Positions 15,768 to 25,226 of a DNA stretch of 64,000 nt are shown in pieces (position 1 is the stretch's first letter; the number at the start of each line of letters is the position of its first letter). The notes beneath the pieces were generated by a model, which was not told the origin of the DNA, ran no database searches, and saw nothing but the letters and a program-made list of their open reading frames with translations. Source of the stretch: Streptomyces rapamycinicus NRRL 5491 (GTDB lineage: Bacteria; Actinomycetota; Actinomycetes; Streptomycetales; Streptomycetaceae); assembly GCF_024298965.1 (NCBI RefSeq), contig NZ_CP085193.1, positions 8,060,001-8,124,000 of the forward strand. Direction: 5' to 3'. Made by a program: the position numbers and the translations under genes.

Positions 15768-16521
15768 CGTCTTCCCCTTCCCATACCGGACTGCCTCGTC
15801 CCCACAGTTCCTCGACGTGGGAAGCGAAGCGATCAAACATGCCGTCGTCCTGATAACGGCGCAGGTGCAGCGTGGGGGCATCGTGTCCCACGCGGTGAGT
15901 CAGCAGAGGCGTAACGATCATGTCGTCATCGAAGCGGAACACGGATAAGTACGCGTGCCCTTCGCTGTACCTCGCATCGATGCCCGGCTGGCTTCTGATC
16001 TTCTCCAGTTCGGCCAGCGTCACGCGGATGCGCGTGGACAGCGTGAGCGCGACGTCTTCATCCTGCTCGCGCGACCGGGTGAGATCACTGTCAGGGGCAC
16101 CGAGCAGGAAGCGCACTCGGCATCCTTGGACGGCTTTGCGCCGCATCGCGGTACCGAACCGGGCTTGTTCGAGCCATAGGAAGTAGTTGGTGTAACCCGC
16201 AAAGGTCAGCTCTCGCTCGGCCTTGGTGATCAGCGATCGCCAGAGGGGGGCCGGACAGCCGGACCGGTACGGATAGACGGAAACGACCTCACGGTCCGGA
16301 CCAACCTTGATCGCTTTCTTTGCGGATGCTGGCCATAACACCGCCTCATCCTCTCCGAGTGCTTCGCAGACGGCCCATCGGTGACGGGCGCGGGGAACCC
16401 GTCCCGTCTCGATGATCCATCGGCCGACAGTCTTGATATCGACGCCACAGCTCTCCGCCAACTGCCGGTCTGTCATGTGAGCTTGAAGCATGGCACGGCG
16501 TAGTGCTTCGTTCACCGGCAC
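15760..16521 (-). CDS. HTH (XRE-like) regulator with DUF5919-type C-terminal domain
   Basis: 253 residues. An N-terminal helix-turn-helix (about 13-45: MTDRQLAESCGVDIKTVGRW) is followed by a larger domain with ERELTFAGYTNYFLWLEQA, a pattern seen in Streptomyces XRE regulators carrying DUF5919 and usually paired with a NUDIX gene. The C-terminal domain probably senses a ligand. It remains intact although its partner NUDIX gene is truncated. The region 15.5-17.2 kb looks like accessory DNA between more typical genes. Confidence 0.75.
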   Translation of the reverse strand: MPVNEALRRAMLQAHMTDRQLAESCGVDIKTVGRWIIETGRVPRARHRWAVCEALGEDEAVLWPASAKKAIKVGPDREVVSVYPYRSGCPAPLWRSLITKAERELTFAGYTNYFLWLEQARFGTAMRRKAVQGCRVRFLLGAPDSDLTRSREQDEDVALTLSTRIRVTLAELEKIRSQPGIDARYSEGHAYLSVFRFDDDMIVTPLLTHRVGHDAPTLHLRRYQDDGMFDRFASHVEELWGRGSPVWEGEDDG

Positions 16522-16677
16522 CCCCTGGGACGTTAGGCACGCTTCGCGCGGTAACCCTGCTATCGCGTGGATCTTCGAAGCGCTGCTACGGCTGTGGTTG
16601 CCGTTGTCCGGCCGTCATCGGCCGGCCGAGTCGGACGACGACGGTCCCGCAGCGCACCAGTACGTGCCGATGATGCT

Positions 16678-17049
16678 GTGTCCGGCACGCGTGCCGGACG
16701 TGCCCGTACCGCCCGGGGCGGCGGATTGCGTGAACGGCTCGACCATGCCGTTCCGCCCGATCTCCGGTCTGTCGGACAGCCATGGAGTCGGCTTGGCCCG
16801 GCTCTACGCCGCAAGCCCGCCGAGCCGCGTCCGGGCCTGTGCCCCGCGTGCATCGCGGCCGGAAAGCCCACCCGTGACGGCCTGGAGCAGGCCGTCGTCA
16901 TCGTCGCGGGGCAGAGTCTTGCCGCCGCCGAGGCACTGAGCCTGGCCGACGCGGCGCCGGAAGAATTGGCCTACCACCTCGGCGCGGTGAAGCGGAGCCT
17001 ACGCACCGTGCTCCAGCTCCTCGCACCGGTCGAGAAGGAGGGCCGCTGA
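16678..17049 (+). CDS. Small unknown protein, start uncertain
   Basis: The frame is open from 16567. The last 75 residues (CPACIAAGKPTRDGLEQAVV onward, ending VEKEGR) look protein-like: a CxxC pair, then two predicted helices. The first part is Arg-rich and may not be translated. GTG 16678 is a possible start without a good ribosome site. The gene is divergent from the HTH regulator, and its stop overlaps the next ATG (TGATG). I cannot name the family. Neighbourhood suggests a small accessory operon. Confidence 0.4.
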   Translation: MSGTRAGRARTARGGGLRERLDHAVPPDLRSVGQPWSRLGPALRRKPAEPRPGLCPACIAAGKPTRDGLEQAVVIVAGQSLAAAEALSLADAAPEELAYHLGAVKRSLRTVLQLLAPVEKEGR

Positions 17050-17261
17050 TGGCCGACCGCCAGCCGGACCGGGACAAGCGGCCGAAGATGACGATGCGCG
17101 TCTACACCATGGCGCACGACGGGATCCGCATCACCCGGAGCGCGATCGTGGCCGTCCTCGCCGGGGAGAAGAACGACGCCTCCCGGGGTGGACGGCCCCG
17201 GTTGGCTCTGCTGCTCGCCGAGTGCGAGCCCCTCAACGGGTCGTGGCCGCGACCACGGTGA
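17049..17261 (+). CDS. Small unknown protein, possibly 3'-truncated
   Basis: 70 residues starting at the TGATG overlap, beginning MADRQPDRDKRPKMTMRVYT. It is basic and soluble. Its last codons run into the 3' end of the opposite-strand peptidase-like gene (which stops at 17233), so the natural C-terminus may have been lost where the accessory patch joins the core. Function unknown. Confidence 0.4.
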   Translation: MADRQPDRDKRPKMTMRVYTMAHDGIRITRSAIVAVLAGEKNDASRGGRPRLALLLAECEPLNGSWPRPR

Positions 17262-18516
17262 GGATCGAGCGCACCTGGGCGGTGATGGCCTCGCGGTCGT
17301 GGACGAAGTCCGGGTCGGTGACCTGGCCCGTGGCGGGGTCGGTGTTGCCCGGGCCGAACTGTAGGACCGGGGTGTGGAGATGGCCGCCCGGGGCCTTCAG
17401 CCCGACCGCGTCGCGCAGCAGGGTGGCGCGGTAGGCGATCTCGTTGGAGAGGTAGTCGCCGCCACCGCCCGCGCGGGCGGTCGAGCCGGGGGTCGGGCCG
17501 TCCGGACGGACCACGGGCGTGGTGCCGCCCGCCGGGATCTCGGTGACCTCGGTGTGGTCGTAGACGGGGACCGGGCCGGTGTCCGCCGCGACGATCTTCT
17601 CGTAGGGGAGGGTGGTCGTCGTCCACTGCGGCTGGGGCCGCTGGGTCGGCACACCGGCCGGGATGGGCACGGTCTCGGTGCGGGAGACGTTCGCGTTGTC
17701 CGGATAGCCGCCCCGCCAGGCGCCGTTGGTGCGCTCGACGTCGAACCGGCCCACCCGGCCCTGGCTCACCGTCACAAAGGCGTCCACCCGGCGCGGCCCC
17801 GGCCGGAACGCGGGCAGCAGCGCCCGCTCGACCGTGCCGTCCGCGAAGTCCGCCCAGCGGACCGGGAAGACGGCCGTCTCGACGCGCGCCGGACCGCTGT
17901 CCGTACGGACCGTCGTCCCGTCCAGCGCGAGCGCGGCGGCGCCGGAGGGGTTGGAGCGGCGGACGTCGGCGTCCAGCTGGAACGGGTCGAAGCCGGTGAC
18001 CACGACGCGCTTGACGCGCTGACCCGCCTTGTCTGCCGGGAGGTCGATCGAGTCCTCCCCGCGTGAGGTGCGCTCCAGCGTGTCGAGGAGCGCGGCGCGG
18101 CGGGCGTCGGTGAGCGGGAAGCCCGGCTGCCACTGGCCGAGCGCCCGGGTCATCCCGAGCCGCGCCCAGTACAGCGGCCGGTCGTCGTCCCGGCTGAGGT
18201 CCCCGCCCGCGGGCCCCCGGCCCTGCACGCGGTCCACGGCCCGCTTCCAGAGCGCCCGGCCCTCGCGGGTGATCACGCGCTCGGCCTCGGCAGGGGACCG
18301 TACGCCCGCCAGTGCGCGGGCGAAGTCAGGCGCCGCGTCGTCGAACCCGCTGCGCCGCAGGATCTCCTGGGGCGCGGCCTTGTCGAGCCGTTGCTCCTCC
18401 ACGGTGGGGGCGGCGGTGGTGTCGGCTGCGGCCGTCGCCGGCACGGCGAGGGCCAGGGGAGCGGCGGTGAGCAGGGCGGCGCCGAGCAGGGCTAGCCGGG
18501 GGCGTATCGGTCTCAT
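17233..18516 (-). CDS. Secreted pyroglutamyl-peptidase-like protein with Cys-to-Ser change
   Basis: 427 residues with a Sec signal (about 1-31, ALAVPATAAA), a 130-residue helical N-terminal part, and a C15 pyroglutamyl peptidase I-like domain (about 168-427). Recognisable elements: VVVTGFDPFQ, NPS, then VERTNGAWRGGYPDN for the catalytic-Glu region (E261), GGGDYLSNEIAY where Pcp has its catalytic Cys (here Ser357), and GGHLHTP for the catalytic His (H381). The whole protein contains no cysteine. It is either a serine variant suited to the oxidising exterior or a non-catalytic binder. It is convergent with the accessory genes, and downstream of GalM in the same orientation, but separated by a terminator. 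Confidence 0.8.
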   Translation of the reverse strand: MRPIRPRLALLGAALLTAAPLALAVPATAAADTTAAPTVEEQRLDKAAPQEILRRSGFDDAAPDFARALAGVRSPAEAERVITREGRALWKRAVDRVQGRGPAGGDLSRDDDRPLYWARLGMTRALGQWQPGFPLTDARRAALLDTLERTSRGEDSIDLPADKAGQRVKRVVVTGFDPFQLDADVRRSNPSGAAALALDGTTVRTDSGPARVETAVFPVRWADFADGTVERALLPAFRPGPRRVDAFVTVSQGRVGRFDVERTNGAWRGGYPDNANVSRTETVPIPAGVPTQRPQPQWTTTTLPYEKIVAADTGPVPVYDHTEVTEIPAGGTTPVVRPDGPTPGSTARAGGGGDYLSNEIAYRATLLRDAVGLKAPGGHLHTPVLQFGPGNTDPATGQVTDPDFVHDREAITAQVRSILTVVAATTR

Positions 18517-18600
18517 GCGGGGTCCTCTCGGGTGAGGAGTGTCGGATGACGGGGGCCGGGTCGAGGCCGGGGTCGAGGTAGGGGTCGGGGGAAACGACAA

Positions 18601-18640
18601 CCCCTCCCGTCCCGAGTTCTTGAGCTCGGGACGGGAGGGG
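18601..18640 (-). terminator. Terminator of the sugar operon
   Basis: Perfect 16-bp arms (18601-18616, 18625-18640) with an 8-nt loop, 38 bp after the GalM stop. Read on the minus strand it is followed by TTGTCGTTT, a short U-rich tract. Confidence 0.9.
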
Positions 18641-18677
18641 AACCGATGAACTACGGGGCCGCGTGCGGCCGAGCCGC

Positions 18678-19847
18678 TCAGCGGGTCGAGAACGAGTGCA
18701 CCGTCGTCGACCGGTAGGTCTGCCCCGGCCGTAGCACCGTCGAGGGGAACGACGGCTGGTTCGGCGAGTCCGGGAAGTGCTGGGTCTCCAGGGCGAAGGC
18801 GTCGCCCTGCCGGTAGACCCGCCCCGATGTGCCCGCGAACGTGCCGGTCAGGAAGTTGCCGGTGTAGAACTGCACACCGGGCTCGGTCGTGGCGATCCGC
18901 ATCACCCGGCCGGACTCCGGCTCGGTCACCGTCAGGAAGTGCTCCGGACGGCTGGTGATGCCCTTGTCCAGCACGAAGTTGTGGTCGATGCCCTGCCCGT
19001 AGAGCACCTGCTGGTGCGCTTCCCGGATGTCCCGGCCGATCTCCTTGGCGCGGCGGAAGTCGAACGGGGTCCCGGCCACCTTGGCGAGCTCGCCGGTGGG
19101 GATGAGGGTCTTGTCGACCGGGGTGTAGCGGCTGGCGGCGATCTCCAGCCGGTGGTCGTAGACGGAGCCGCTGCCCTCCCCGGCCAGGTTGTAGTAGGTG
19201 TGGTTGGTGAGGTTCACGACCGTCGCCTTGTCGGTCGTGGCCTCGTAGTCGATGCGGAAGTCGCCCGCCGCCGTGAGCGTGTAGTCCACCCGCACGGTGA
19301 GCGTGCCGGGGTAGCCCATCTCGCCGTCGGGGCTCATCCGGCGGAGGGTGAGCCCCACGTCCGCGCCCTTGCGGAACGGCTCCACGGACCAGACGCGCTT
19401 GTCGAAGCCCTTGTCGCCGCCGTGCAGGCTGTTCGGCCCGTCGTTGATCGGCAGCTGGTACTTCTTGCCGTCCAGCGTGAAGGTGCCGCGTGCGATGCGG
19501 TTGCCGTAGCGGCCGATGAGGGCGCCGAAGTACGGGCTGTCCGCCACATAGGAGTCCAGGTCGTCGAAGCCGAGCGACACATTGGCGCGGCGGCCGTGGC
19601 GGTCGGGGATCTCCAGGGCCTGCACGATGCCGCCGTAGCTGAGCACGCGCAGCCGGGTGCGGCCGCATCCGATCGTCCAGCGGTCGACCTCGGTGCCGTC
19701 CGAGAGCGTGCCGAAGTGCTCCTTCACCGCGTCTCCCTTGCCCGCGGAGTCCCCTCCGCTGTTCGCGTGGGCGGTGCCGGTCGTGGCGGCCGAGGCCGCC
19801 AGTCCGGCCGCCGCCGCCGTGATCACCGTGCGTCTGCTCGTGGTCAT
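18678..19847 (-). CDS. galM: Aldose 1-epimerase (mutarotase), Tat-type leader
   Basis: 389 residues. An N-terminal twin-arginine-like leader (TSRRTVITAAAAGLAASAA) implies export, followed by the GalM beta-sandwich. Signatures: GGDKGFDKRVW, the catalytic His in NLTNHTYYNLAGEG, and the catalytic Glu in FALETQHFPDSPNQP. It interconverts alpha and beta anomers of hexoses or pentoses. ATG 19847 is chosen because GGAG sits 6 nt upstream; ATG 19859 is possible. It is the last gene of the ABC operon, 43 bp after the permease, and would supply the anomer that the ChvE-type receptor binds outside the cell. Confidence 0.9.
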   Translation of the reverse strand: MTTSRRTVITAAAAGLAASAATTGTAHANSGGDSAGKGDAVKEHFGTLSDGTEVDRWTIGCGRTRLRVLSYGGIVQALEIPDRHGRRANVSLGFDDLDSYVADSPYFGALIGRYGNRIARGTFTLDGKKYQLPINDGPNSLHGGDKGFDKRVWSVEPFRKGADVGLTLRRMSPDGEMGYPGTLTVRVDYTLTAAGDFRIDYEATTDKATVVNLTNHTYYNLAGEGSGSVYDHRLEIAASRYTPVDKTLIPTGELAKVAGTPFDFRRAKEIGRDIREAHQQVLYGQGIDHNFVLDKGITSRPEHFLTVTEPESGRVMRIATTEPGVQFYTGNFLTGTFAGTSGRVYRQGDAFALETQHFPDSPNQPSFPSTVLRPGQTYRSTTVHSFSTR

Positions 19848-19890
19848 ATGCGGCTCCATTAGGCTAGATCCATGTGGGACAGCTGATGGG

Positions 19891-21123
19891 TTACGACCCG
19901 ACCTTGCGCTTGTTCCAGACATCGAAGCCGACCGCGGCCAGCAGCACCAGACCCTTGATCACCTGCTGGTAGTCGGTACCGATGCCGACCAGCGACATAC
20001 CGTTGTTGAGCACGCCGAGCACCAGACCACCGATGATCGCGCCGAGCACCGTGCCCACACCGCCGCTGGCCGAGGCGCCGCCGATGAACGCGGCGGCGAT
20101 GGCCTCGAGCTCGAAGTTGAGGCCCGCACTGGGGGTGGCGGAGCCCAGCCGGGCGGCGAAGACCAGACCGGCGAGGGCGGCCAGCACACCCATGTTGACG
20201 AAGACCAGGAAGGTGACGCGCTTGTCCCGGACACCCGACAGCTTGGCCGCAGGCTGGTTGCCGCCGAGGGCGTACACATGGCGCCCGATGACGGTGTTGC
20301 GCATCACGAAGCTGAAGATCACGAAGAGACCGGCGAGGATCAGCAGCCCGTACGGCGCGCCGTGCCAGCTGGACAGCGTCATGGTGAAGGCCATCACGGC
20401 GGCGACGATCGCGGCGCACTTGACGAAGAACAGCCCGATCGGCGCCACGTCCAGCTCATAGGCCGCCCGCTGCTGCCTGCCCCGCCACTCCTGCCAGACG
20501 GCGGCGGCGCAGACGATGAGGCCGATCACCATGGTGGGGTTGTGGTACTGCGTGTACGGGCCCATCTCCGGGATGAAGCCGGTGCTCAGCTTCTCGAAGC
20601 TGTCGGGGAACGGCGACAGGGACTGACCGTCCAGCAGGATCTGGGTGCCGCCGCGGAAGGCCAGCATTCCGGCCAGGGTGACGATGAAGGACGGAATGCC
20701 TATGTACGCGATCCAGAACCCCTGCCAGGCCCCGGCCACCGCGCCGAGCAGCAGACAGAGGACGACCGCGAGGCCCCACGGCATATCGTGTTTGATCATC
20801 ATCGCGCCGGCGGCCGCGCCGACGAAGGCGACGAGCGATCCGACCGACAGGTCGATGTGCCCCGCGATGATCACGATCATCATGCCGATCGCGAGGATGA
20901 GGATGTAGCCGTTCTGCTGCACCAGGCTGGTGACGTTGCCGGGCCGCAGCAGGATGTCGTCGGACCAGATCTGGAAGATGACGATGATCAGGGCGAGCGC
21001 GACCAGCATTCCGTACTGCCGCATGTTGGACCGCAGGCCCTGGAGCAGCAACGTCCCGATGCTGGGCGAGCCCTCGGCCGGCGGTGGGGCCGGGCTCTCG
21101 GTCTTCTGGGTGGCCGTGCTCAT
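19891..21123 (-). CDS. Sugar ABC transporter permease (XylH/GguB type)
   Basis: 410 residues with about 10-11 membrane segments, of the branched (BPD_transp_2) permease family used by ribose, xylose and multiple-sugar importers. [16 protein letters not shown], the family hallmark, is present, as are [19 protein letters not shown] and the C-terminal [18 protein letters not shown]. The insertion between the middle segments (about residues 175-245) is typical of the longer XylH/GguB/MmsB type. The start overlaps the ATPase stop by 4 bp (ATGA). It forms the membrane channel with the ATPase at 21120. Confidence 0.92.
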   Translation of the reverse strand: MSTATQKTESPAPPPAEGSPSIGTLLLQGLRSNMRQYGMLVALALIIVIFQIWSDDILLRPGNVTSLVQQNGYILILAIGMMIVIIAGHIDLSVGSLVAFVGAAAGAMMIKHDMPWGLAVVLCLLLGAVAGAWQGFWIAYIGIPSFIVTLAGMLAFRGGTQILLDGQSLSPFPDSFEKLSTGFIPEMGPYTQYHNPTMVIGLIVCAAAVWQEWRGRQQRAAYELDVAPIGLFFVKCAAIVAAVMAFTMTLSSWHGAPYGLLILAGLFVIFSFVMRNTVIGRHVYALGGNQPAAKLSGVRDKRVTFLVFVNMGVLAALAGLVFAARLGSATPSAGLNFELEAIAAAFIGGASASGGVGTVLGAIIGGLVLGVLNNGMSLVGIGTDYQQVIKGLVLLAAVGFDVWNKRKVGS

Positions 21124-22682
21124 CCTTCGTCTCCTCTGTCCCTCGTCATATGGCGCATCAGGACTTCCTGGTTCGCCTCGGCCCGGGGAACCTCCCCGGT
21201 CAGCCGCCCGGCCGCCATCGTGTAGATCCGGTCGCACATCCCCAGCAGCTCGCCCAGCTCGGAGGAGATGAAGATGACGGCCTTGCCCTGGGCCGCCAGA
21301 TCGTTGATGACCGTGTAGATCTCGTACTTGGCCCCGACGTCGATGCCGCGGGTCGGCTCGTCGAGGATCAGCACCTCCGGACCTGCGAAGATCCACTTAC
21401 TGAGCACGACCTTCTGCTGGTTGCCGCCGCTGAGCCGGCCGACCCGCTCGAAGACCGTGGGTGCCTTGATGTTCATCGTCTTGCGGAACCGCTCGGCGAC
21501 CCGGGACTCCTCGTGCTCGTTGACCAGACCGCGGCGCGCCACCTTGCCGAGCGAGGAGAGCGAGACGTTGCGGCTGATGGTGTCATCGAGGTTGAGCCCG
21601 TAGTGCTTGCGGTCCTCGGTGACGTACGCGATGCCGTGGTCGATGGCCTCCGGCACGCTACGGGTGCGGACCTCCTGGCCGTCCCGGAAGACCCGGCCGC
21701 CCGCGTACCGCCCGTACGCCCGCCCGAAGACGCTCATGGCGAGCTCGGTGCGGCCGGCGCCCATCAGTCCGGCGATGCCGACGATCTCACCCCGCCGTAC
21801 GTTCAGTGACACCCCGTCCACGACCTTGCGCTGCTGGTCGATGGGGTGGTGGACGGTCCAGTCCTCGACGGCCAGGGCCACCTCGGAGGCGTCCTCGCCC
21901 TCGTAGGGGGTGCGGTCGGGGAAGCGGTGGTCGAGGTCGCGGCCGACCATGCCGCGGATGATGCGGTCCTCGGAGATCTCGGGGCTGGCCTCGGGGGTCT
22001 CCCGGACGGTCAGGGTTTCGATGCTCTGGCCGTCGCGCAGGATGGTGACGGAGTCGGCGACCCGGCGGATCTCATTGAGCTTATGGGAGATCAGGATGCA
22101 GGAGATGCCCTGCGCCTTGAATTCCAGCAGCAGATCGAGGAGCTTTCCGCTGTCCTCGTCGTTGAGCGCCGCGGTCGGCTCGTCCAGGATGAGCAGCTTC
22201 ACCTCCTTGGAGAGCGCCTTGGCGATTTCCACCAGCTGCTGTTTGCCCACGCCGATATCGGTGACGCGGGTCTGCGGCGAATCCGTCAGACCGACCCGCT
22301 TGAGCAGTGCGGTGGCGTGTCTGAGGGTTTCGTTCCAGCTGATCAGGCCGCGCCGGGAGTGTTCATTGCCGAGGAAGATGTTCTCGGCGATGGACAGATA
22401 GGGGATCAGCGCCAGTTCCTGATGGATGATGACGATGCCGCGCTGCTCGCTCCCGCGGATGTCCTTGAAGGCGCATGCCTCGCCGTCGAAGAGGATCTCG
22501 CCGTCGTAGCTGCCGTGCGGATGGACCCCGCTGACCACCTTCATCAGGGTGGACTTTCCCGCGCCGTTCTCCCCGCAGAGCGCGTGGATCTCGCCCTGGC
22601 GGATCTGGAGATTGACGTCGGAGAGCGCCTTGACACCGGGGAACGTCTTGGTGATGGAACGCAATTCGAGAATGGTGCTCAT
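21120..22682 (-). CDS. Sugar ABC transporter ATPase, tandem domains (GguA/XylG type)
   Basis: 520 residues with two ABC domains. Domain 1: Walker [10 protein letters not shown], signature [13 protein letters not shown], Walker [12 protein letters not shown], switch His in ISHKL. Domain 2 has the usual degenerate P-loop GLMGAGRTE, signature [15 protein letters not shown] and Walker [16 protein letters not shown]. It powers monosaccharide import with the permease at 19891. The gene starts 14 bp after the binding-protein stop. The frame is open further upstream, but that part is antisense-like noise in the lipoprotein gene. Confidence 0.94.
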   Translation of the reverse strand: MSTILELRSITKTFPGVKALSDVNLQIRQGEIHALCGENGAGKSTLMKVVSGVHPHGSYDGEILFDGEACAFKDIRGSEQRGIVIIHQELALIPYLSIAENIFLGNEHSRRGLISWNETLRHATALLKRVGLTDSPQTRVTDIGVGKQQLVEIAKALSKEVKLLILDEPTAALNDEDSGKLLDLLLEFKAQGISCILISHKLNEIRRVADSVTILRDGQSIETLTVRETPEASPEISEDRIIRGMVGRDLDHRFPDRTPYEGEDASEVALAVEDWTVHHPIDQQRKVVDGVSLNVRRGEIVGIAGLMGAGRTELAMSVFGRAYGRYAGGRVFRDGQEVRTRSVPEAIDHGIAYVTEDRKHYGLNLDDTISRNVSLSSLGKVARRGLVNEHEESRVAERFRKTMNIKAPTVFERVGRLSGGNQQKVVLSKWIFAGPEVLILDEPTRGIDVGAKYEIYTVINDLAAQGKAVIFISSELGELLGMCDRIYTMAAGRLTGEVPRAEANQEVLMRHMTRDRGDEG

Positions 22683-22696
22683 GGCCCGGTACCGCC

Positions 22697-23806
22697 CTAC
22701 TTGAGCTGCGACGCGGTGTAGTAACCCTGGTCCACCAGCACCTGGGTGTTGGATTTGTCGATGCTGACCGGATTGAGCAGATAGGTCGGCACGATCTTCT
22801 TGCCGTTGTCGTACGACTTGGTGTCGTTGATCGGGGCCTTGCCGCCGGTCAGCTCCGCCTTGGCTATCTGCACGGTCGCCTTCGCCAGCTTGCGCAGGTC
22901 CTTGTAGATGGTCTGCGTCTGCTGGCCCCGGGTGATGGACTTCACGGAGGCCAGCTCCGCGTCCTGGCCGGTGACCACCGGGAACGGCTTGGCCTTCGTG
23001 CCGTAGCCGGCGCTCTTGAGCGCCGAGAGGATGCCGATGGACATGCCGTCGTACGGCGAGAGGACGGCGTCGACGTCCTCGGTGCTGTACGACTTGTTGA
23101 GCAGGTCCTCCATGCGGTCCTGCGCCGCGCTGCCGCTCCACTTCTCGGTGTAGAGCTGGTTGAGGCTCGTCTGCTTGGAGCGGACGATCAGCTCACCCTT
23201 GTCCATGTACGGCTTGAGCACGCTCATCGCGCCGTTGTAGAAGTACCGGGTGTTGTTGTCGTCCGACGAGCCGGCGAACAGCTCGATGGAGAACGGGCCC
23301 TTGCGGCCCTTGGCCAGCCCCAGCTTGTTGACGATGTACTGGCCCTGGAGCCTGCCGACCTTCTCGTTGTCGAAGGTCGCGTAGTAGTCGACGTTCGGCG
23401 TGCCCAGCAGCAGCCGGTCGTAGGAGATCACCGGAATGTTGGCGTCATGGGCCTGCTTCAGGACGTCGTTGAGCGCCCCGCCGTTGATCGGCGCGATCAC
23501 CAGCAGCCGGTGGCCCTTGGTGATCATGTTTTCGAGCTGGGCCACCTGGGTGCGGACGTCGTCCTCGCCGAACTGCAAGTCCGTCTTGTAGCCCGCCGCC
23601 TGGAACTGCTTGGCCACATTGCGGCCGTCGGTGATCCACCGCTCGGAGGACTTCGTCGGCATCGCGATGCCGATCGTGCCTCCCTTTTCCTTGGGCTTGT
23701 ACCGGCTGCCGCCGACCGCCTCCTGGCCACAGGCCGTGGCGGTCAGCGAGAGCGCGAGGAGGCCGGCGCCTATCGCCGCGGCTCGTGCTCCTCTTACCGT
23801 GCGCAT
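22697..23806 (-). CDS. Sugar-binding lipoprotein, ChvE type
   Basis: 369 residues. A lipoprotein signal (about 1-26) ends in a lipobox LTATAC with the lipidated Cys at residue 26. The mature part is a type I periplasmic fold ([64 protein letters not shown]), closest in pattern to ChvE/MmsE multiple-sugar receptors that bind arabinose, galactose, xylose or fucose. It is anchored outside the membrane and delivers the sugar to the GguAB-like transporter. It lies between the U32-like gene and the ATPase in the operon. Confidence 0.92.
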   Translation of the reverse strand: MRTVRGARAAAIGAGLLALSLTATACGQEAVGGSRYKPKEKGGTIGIAMPTKSSERWITDGRNVAKQFQAAGYKTDLQFGEDDVRTQVAQLENMITKGHRLLVIAPINGGALNDVLKQAHDANIPVISYDRLLLGTPNVDYYATFDNEKVGRLQGQYIVNKLGLAKGRKGPFSIELFAGSSDDNNTRYFYNGAMSVLKPYMDKGELIVRSKQTSLNQLYTEKWSGSAAQDRMEDLLNKSYSTEDVDAVLSPYDGMSIGILSALKSAGYGTKAKPFPVVTGQDAELASVKSITRGQQTQTIYKDLRKLAKATVQIAKAELTGGKAPINDTKSYDNGKKIVPTYLLNPVSIDKSNTQVLVDQGYYTASQLK

Positions 23807-23839
23807 GGTGTTGGGGTCCTTCCCTGGGGCGTCATTGCG

Positions 23840-24829
23840 TCAGGAACTGGGGAGGTCCGCGTCGGCGGTGAAACGCCGCAGCGGACCCGGCAGCCGGGAG
23901 CCGAGCGGGGACATCCCGCCGTCCGCGCCCAGCCGGTTGAGCAGGTCGAGCACGAGCCGCCCGCGGCGCACCCGCTCACGGGCGCTGCCCAGCGCCACGT
24001 CGCGCAGCTGGGCGCCGTACGGGTAGATCCCCGGGGATTTGCTGAGCCCGAACTTCAGATAGATGGGGGCACCGCGCCGGATCAGCTCCGCCGCGTCGTA
24101 CATCCGCACATAGCCGCCGAGGTCGTCCGGGGCCTCGACGTAGAAGTCCATCGGGGCGCGGGAGACCCGGCGGATCTCGGTGAGGTGCTCCAGCGTCAGG
24201 TCCGAGGGGATGTTGATGGAGTCGGCCCCGAGCTGTTCGTACACCGCGAACGAGGCCGGGTTGACCGGGCCGACGAGCGCGGACAGTTTGAAGGTGGTGT
24301 CCGCGGGCAGCTCGCCGCGCGCCCGCAACCGGTTCAGCAGCCACAGCACCCCCTCGTCGGCCACCAGCAGGCACTTCACGCCCAGCGAGACCGCGCGCAG
24401 CGCGTCCTCCACACAACCGGCCACCGCGTCATGGCCACGGGCGCGCAGCCCCCCGCCGCCGGAGCCGGAGCGGGTGGCGGCGCCGATGTCCCAGGTGCCG
24501 CGCGGGCCGGTGAACAGGCACAGCTCGGCGTTCCGCTCGGCGCAGCACTCCACCATCTCGGTGATCTCGGCATCGGTGAGCATCCAGACGCCGCTGCCCT
24601 GGCTGATCCGGTGGATCGGCACATCCAGCCGCCCGGCCTCCTTGAACACGGTGGCCAGCGCCTCCGGGCCCTCGACGGAGGGGACCTCGGTGCGCCAGGT
24701 GCCGCCGTCGGGGAAGGTGTGCGCGGAGGCGTCGGCGGGGTCGGGGGCGGGCGCGGCGTGGCCGAGCGACGCGAGGGCCGCGTCGGCGGGGCGGCGGGGG
24801 CCGGAAGAGGCGGGTGAGGCGGCGGTCAC
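23840..24829 (-). CDS. TIM-barrel protein, peptidase U32-like, in sugar operon
   Basis: 329 residues, GTG start with GGGAG 5 nt upstream. Repeated strand-helix units (VPIHRISQGSGVWM, VKCLLVADEGVLWLLN, FKLSALVGPVNPASFAVYEQLG, DSINIPSDLTLEHLTEIR, PIYLKFGLSKSPGIYPYG) suggest a TIM barrel resembling the peptidase U32 family. No clear protease motif is seen, and no proteolytic role is expected in a sugar operon; a lyase, aldolase-like or tailoring role on sugar acids fits better (inference). It sits between the dehydrogenase and the transporter genes; the frame remains open upstream to 25213, but that part includes the MITE and is not coding. Confidence 0.6.
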   Translation of the reverse strand: MTAASPASSGPRRPADAALASLGHAAPAPDPADASAHTFPDGGTWRTEVPSVEGPEALATVFKEAGRLDVPIHRISQGSGVWMLTDAEITEMVECCAERNAELCLFTGPRGTWDIGAATRSGSGGGGLRARGHDAVAGCVEDALRAVSLGVKCLLVADEGVLWLLNRLRARGELPADTTFKLSALVGPVNPASFAVYEQLGADSINIPSDLTLEHLTEIRRVSRAPMDFYVEAPDDLGGYVRMYDAAELIRRGAPIYLKFGLSKSPGIYPYGAQLRDVALGSARERVRRGRLVLDLLNRLGADGGMSPLGSRLPGPLRRFTADADLPSS

Positions 24830-25223
24830 GGTGCTCCCTGTGGAGTGATGGCCGGTGGTTCGGCGTCCGGCTGGTGCTGCCCAGGACATCGTTGTCCTAG
24901 TGGGGCTGGGGTGATGACTAGAGACGGTCCGGAGGACTGGTGGGATGACTGGAGTCGGGGCCGAAAGGCTGGTGGGACGACCGGAGTCGGGGGCGGGAGG
25001 CTTGACGCGGCGAGGTTTGGCACGGCGAGTTCTGGCATGGCGAGGTCTCACACATGGGCTAGGGGGCTTCTGATGGATCTCCGCGGCGTCGCGACGCCCG
25101 GCACGCACTCTCGCCGCACCGGACAAAACCCCTAGTAGCTCCGCTACGAGGGCTTCCGCCCGGCACGCCGAGAGCACGCACCGAACGCCGCTCCTTCCTC
25201 CACGGAGATCCATCAGAAGCCCC
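24830..25223. other. Repeat-filled gap in the sugar operon
   Basis: 394 bp with no gene. It holds two degenerate copies of a GGCTGGTGGGACGACC-type block around 24934 and 24968, three 15-bp tandem units (25006-25050) and a MITE (25060-25226). The gap separates the first two genes of the presumed operon from the other five, so an internal promoter is possible, though I see no good match. Confidence 0.6.
25006..25050. repeat. Three degenerate 15-bp tandem units
   Basis: CGCGGCGAGGTTTGG, CACGGCGAGTTCTGG and CATGGCGAGGTCTCA follow one another directly (25006-25020, 25021-25035, 25036-25050). They lie next to the MITE. Confidence 0.75.
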
Positions 25224-25226
25224 CTA
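25060..25226. mobile_element. MITE with IS630/mariner-type ends
   Basis: A 163-bp non-coding element (25062-25224) with perfect 22-bp terminal inverted repeats (25062-25083 and 25203-25224) flanked by TA on each side. With the flanks the repeat is 25 bp (25059-25083 and 25203-25227). Removing the element and one TA restores CTAG, the known target of IS630-family insertion. There is no transposase inside, so it must move in trans. Internal hairpin-forming stretches occur (GTAGCTCCGCTAC near 25139). The right end supplies one base of the stop codon of the dehydrogenase gene, without changing the protein. Confidence 0.8.

Noticed and set aside
17233..19668. Long fused minus-strand frame linking GalM and the peptidase-like protein
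   Set aside because: The GalM part is read in the wrong frame; a terminator hairpin and separate starts show two genes.
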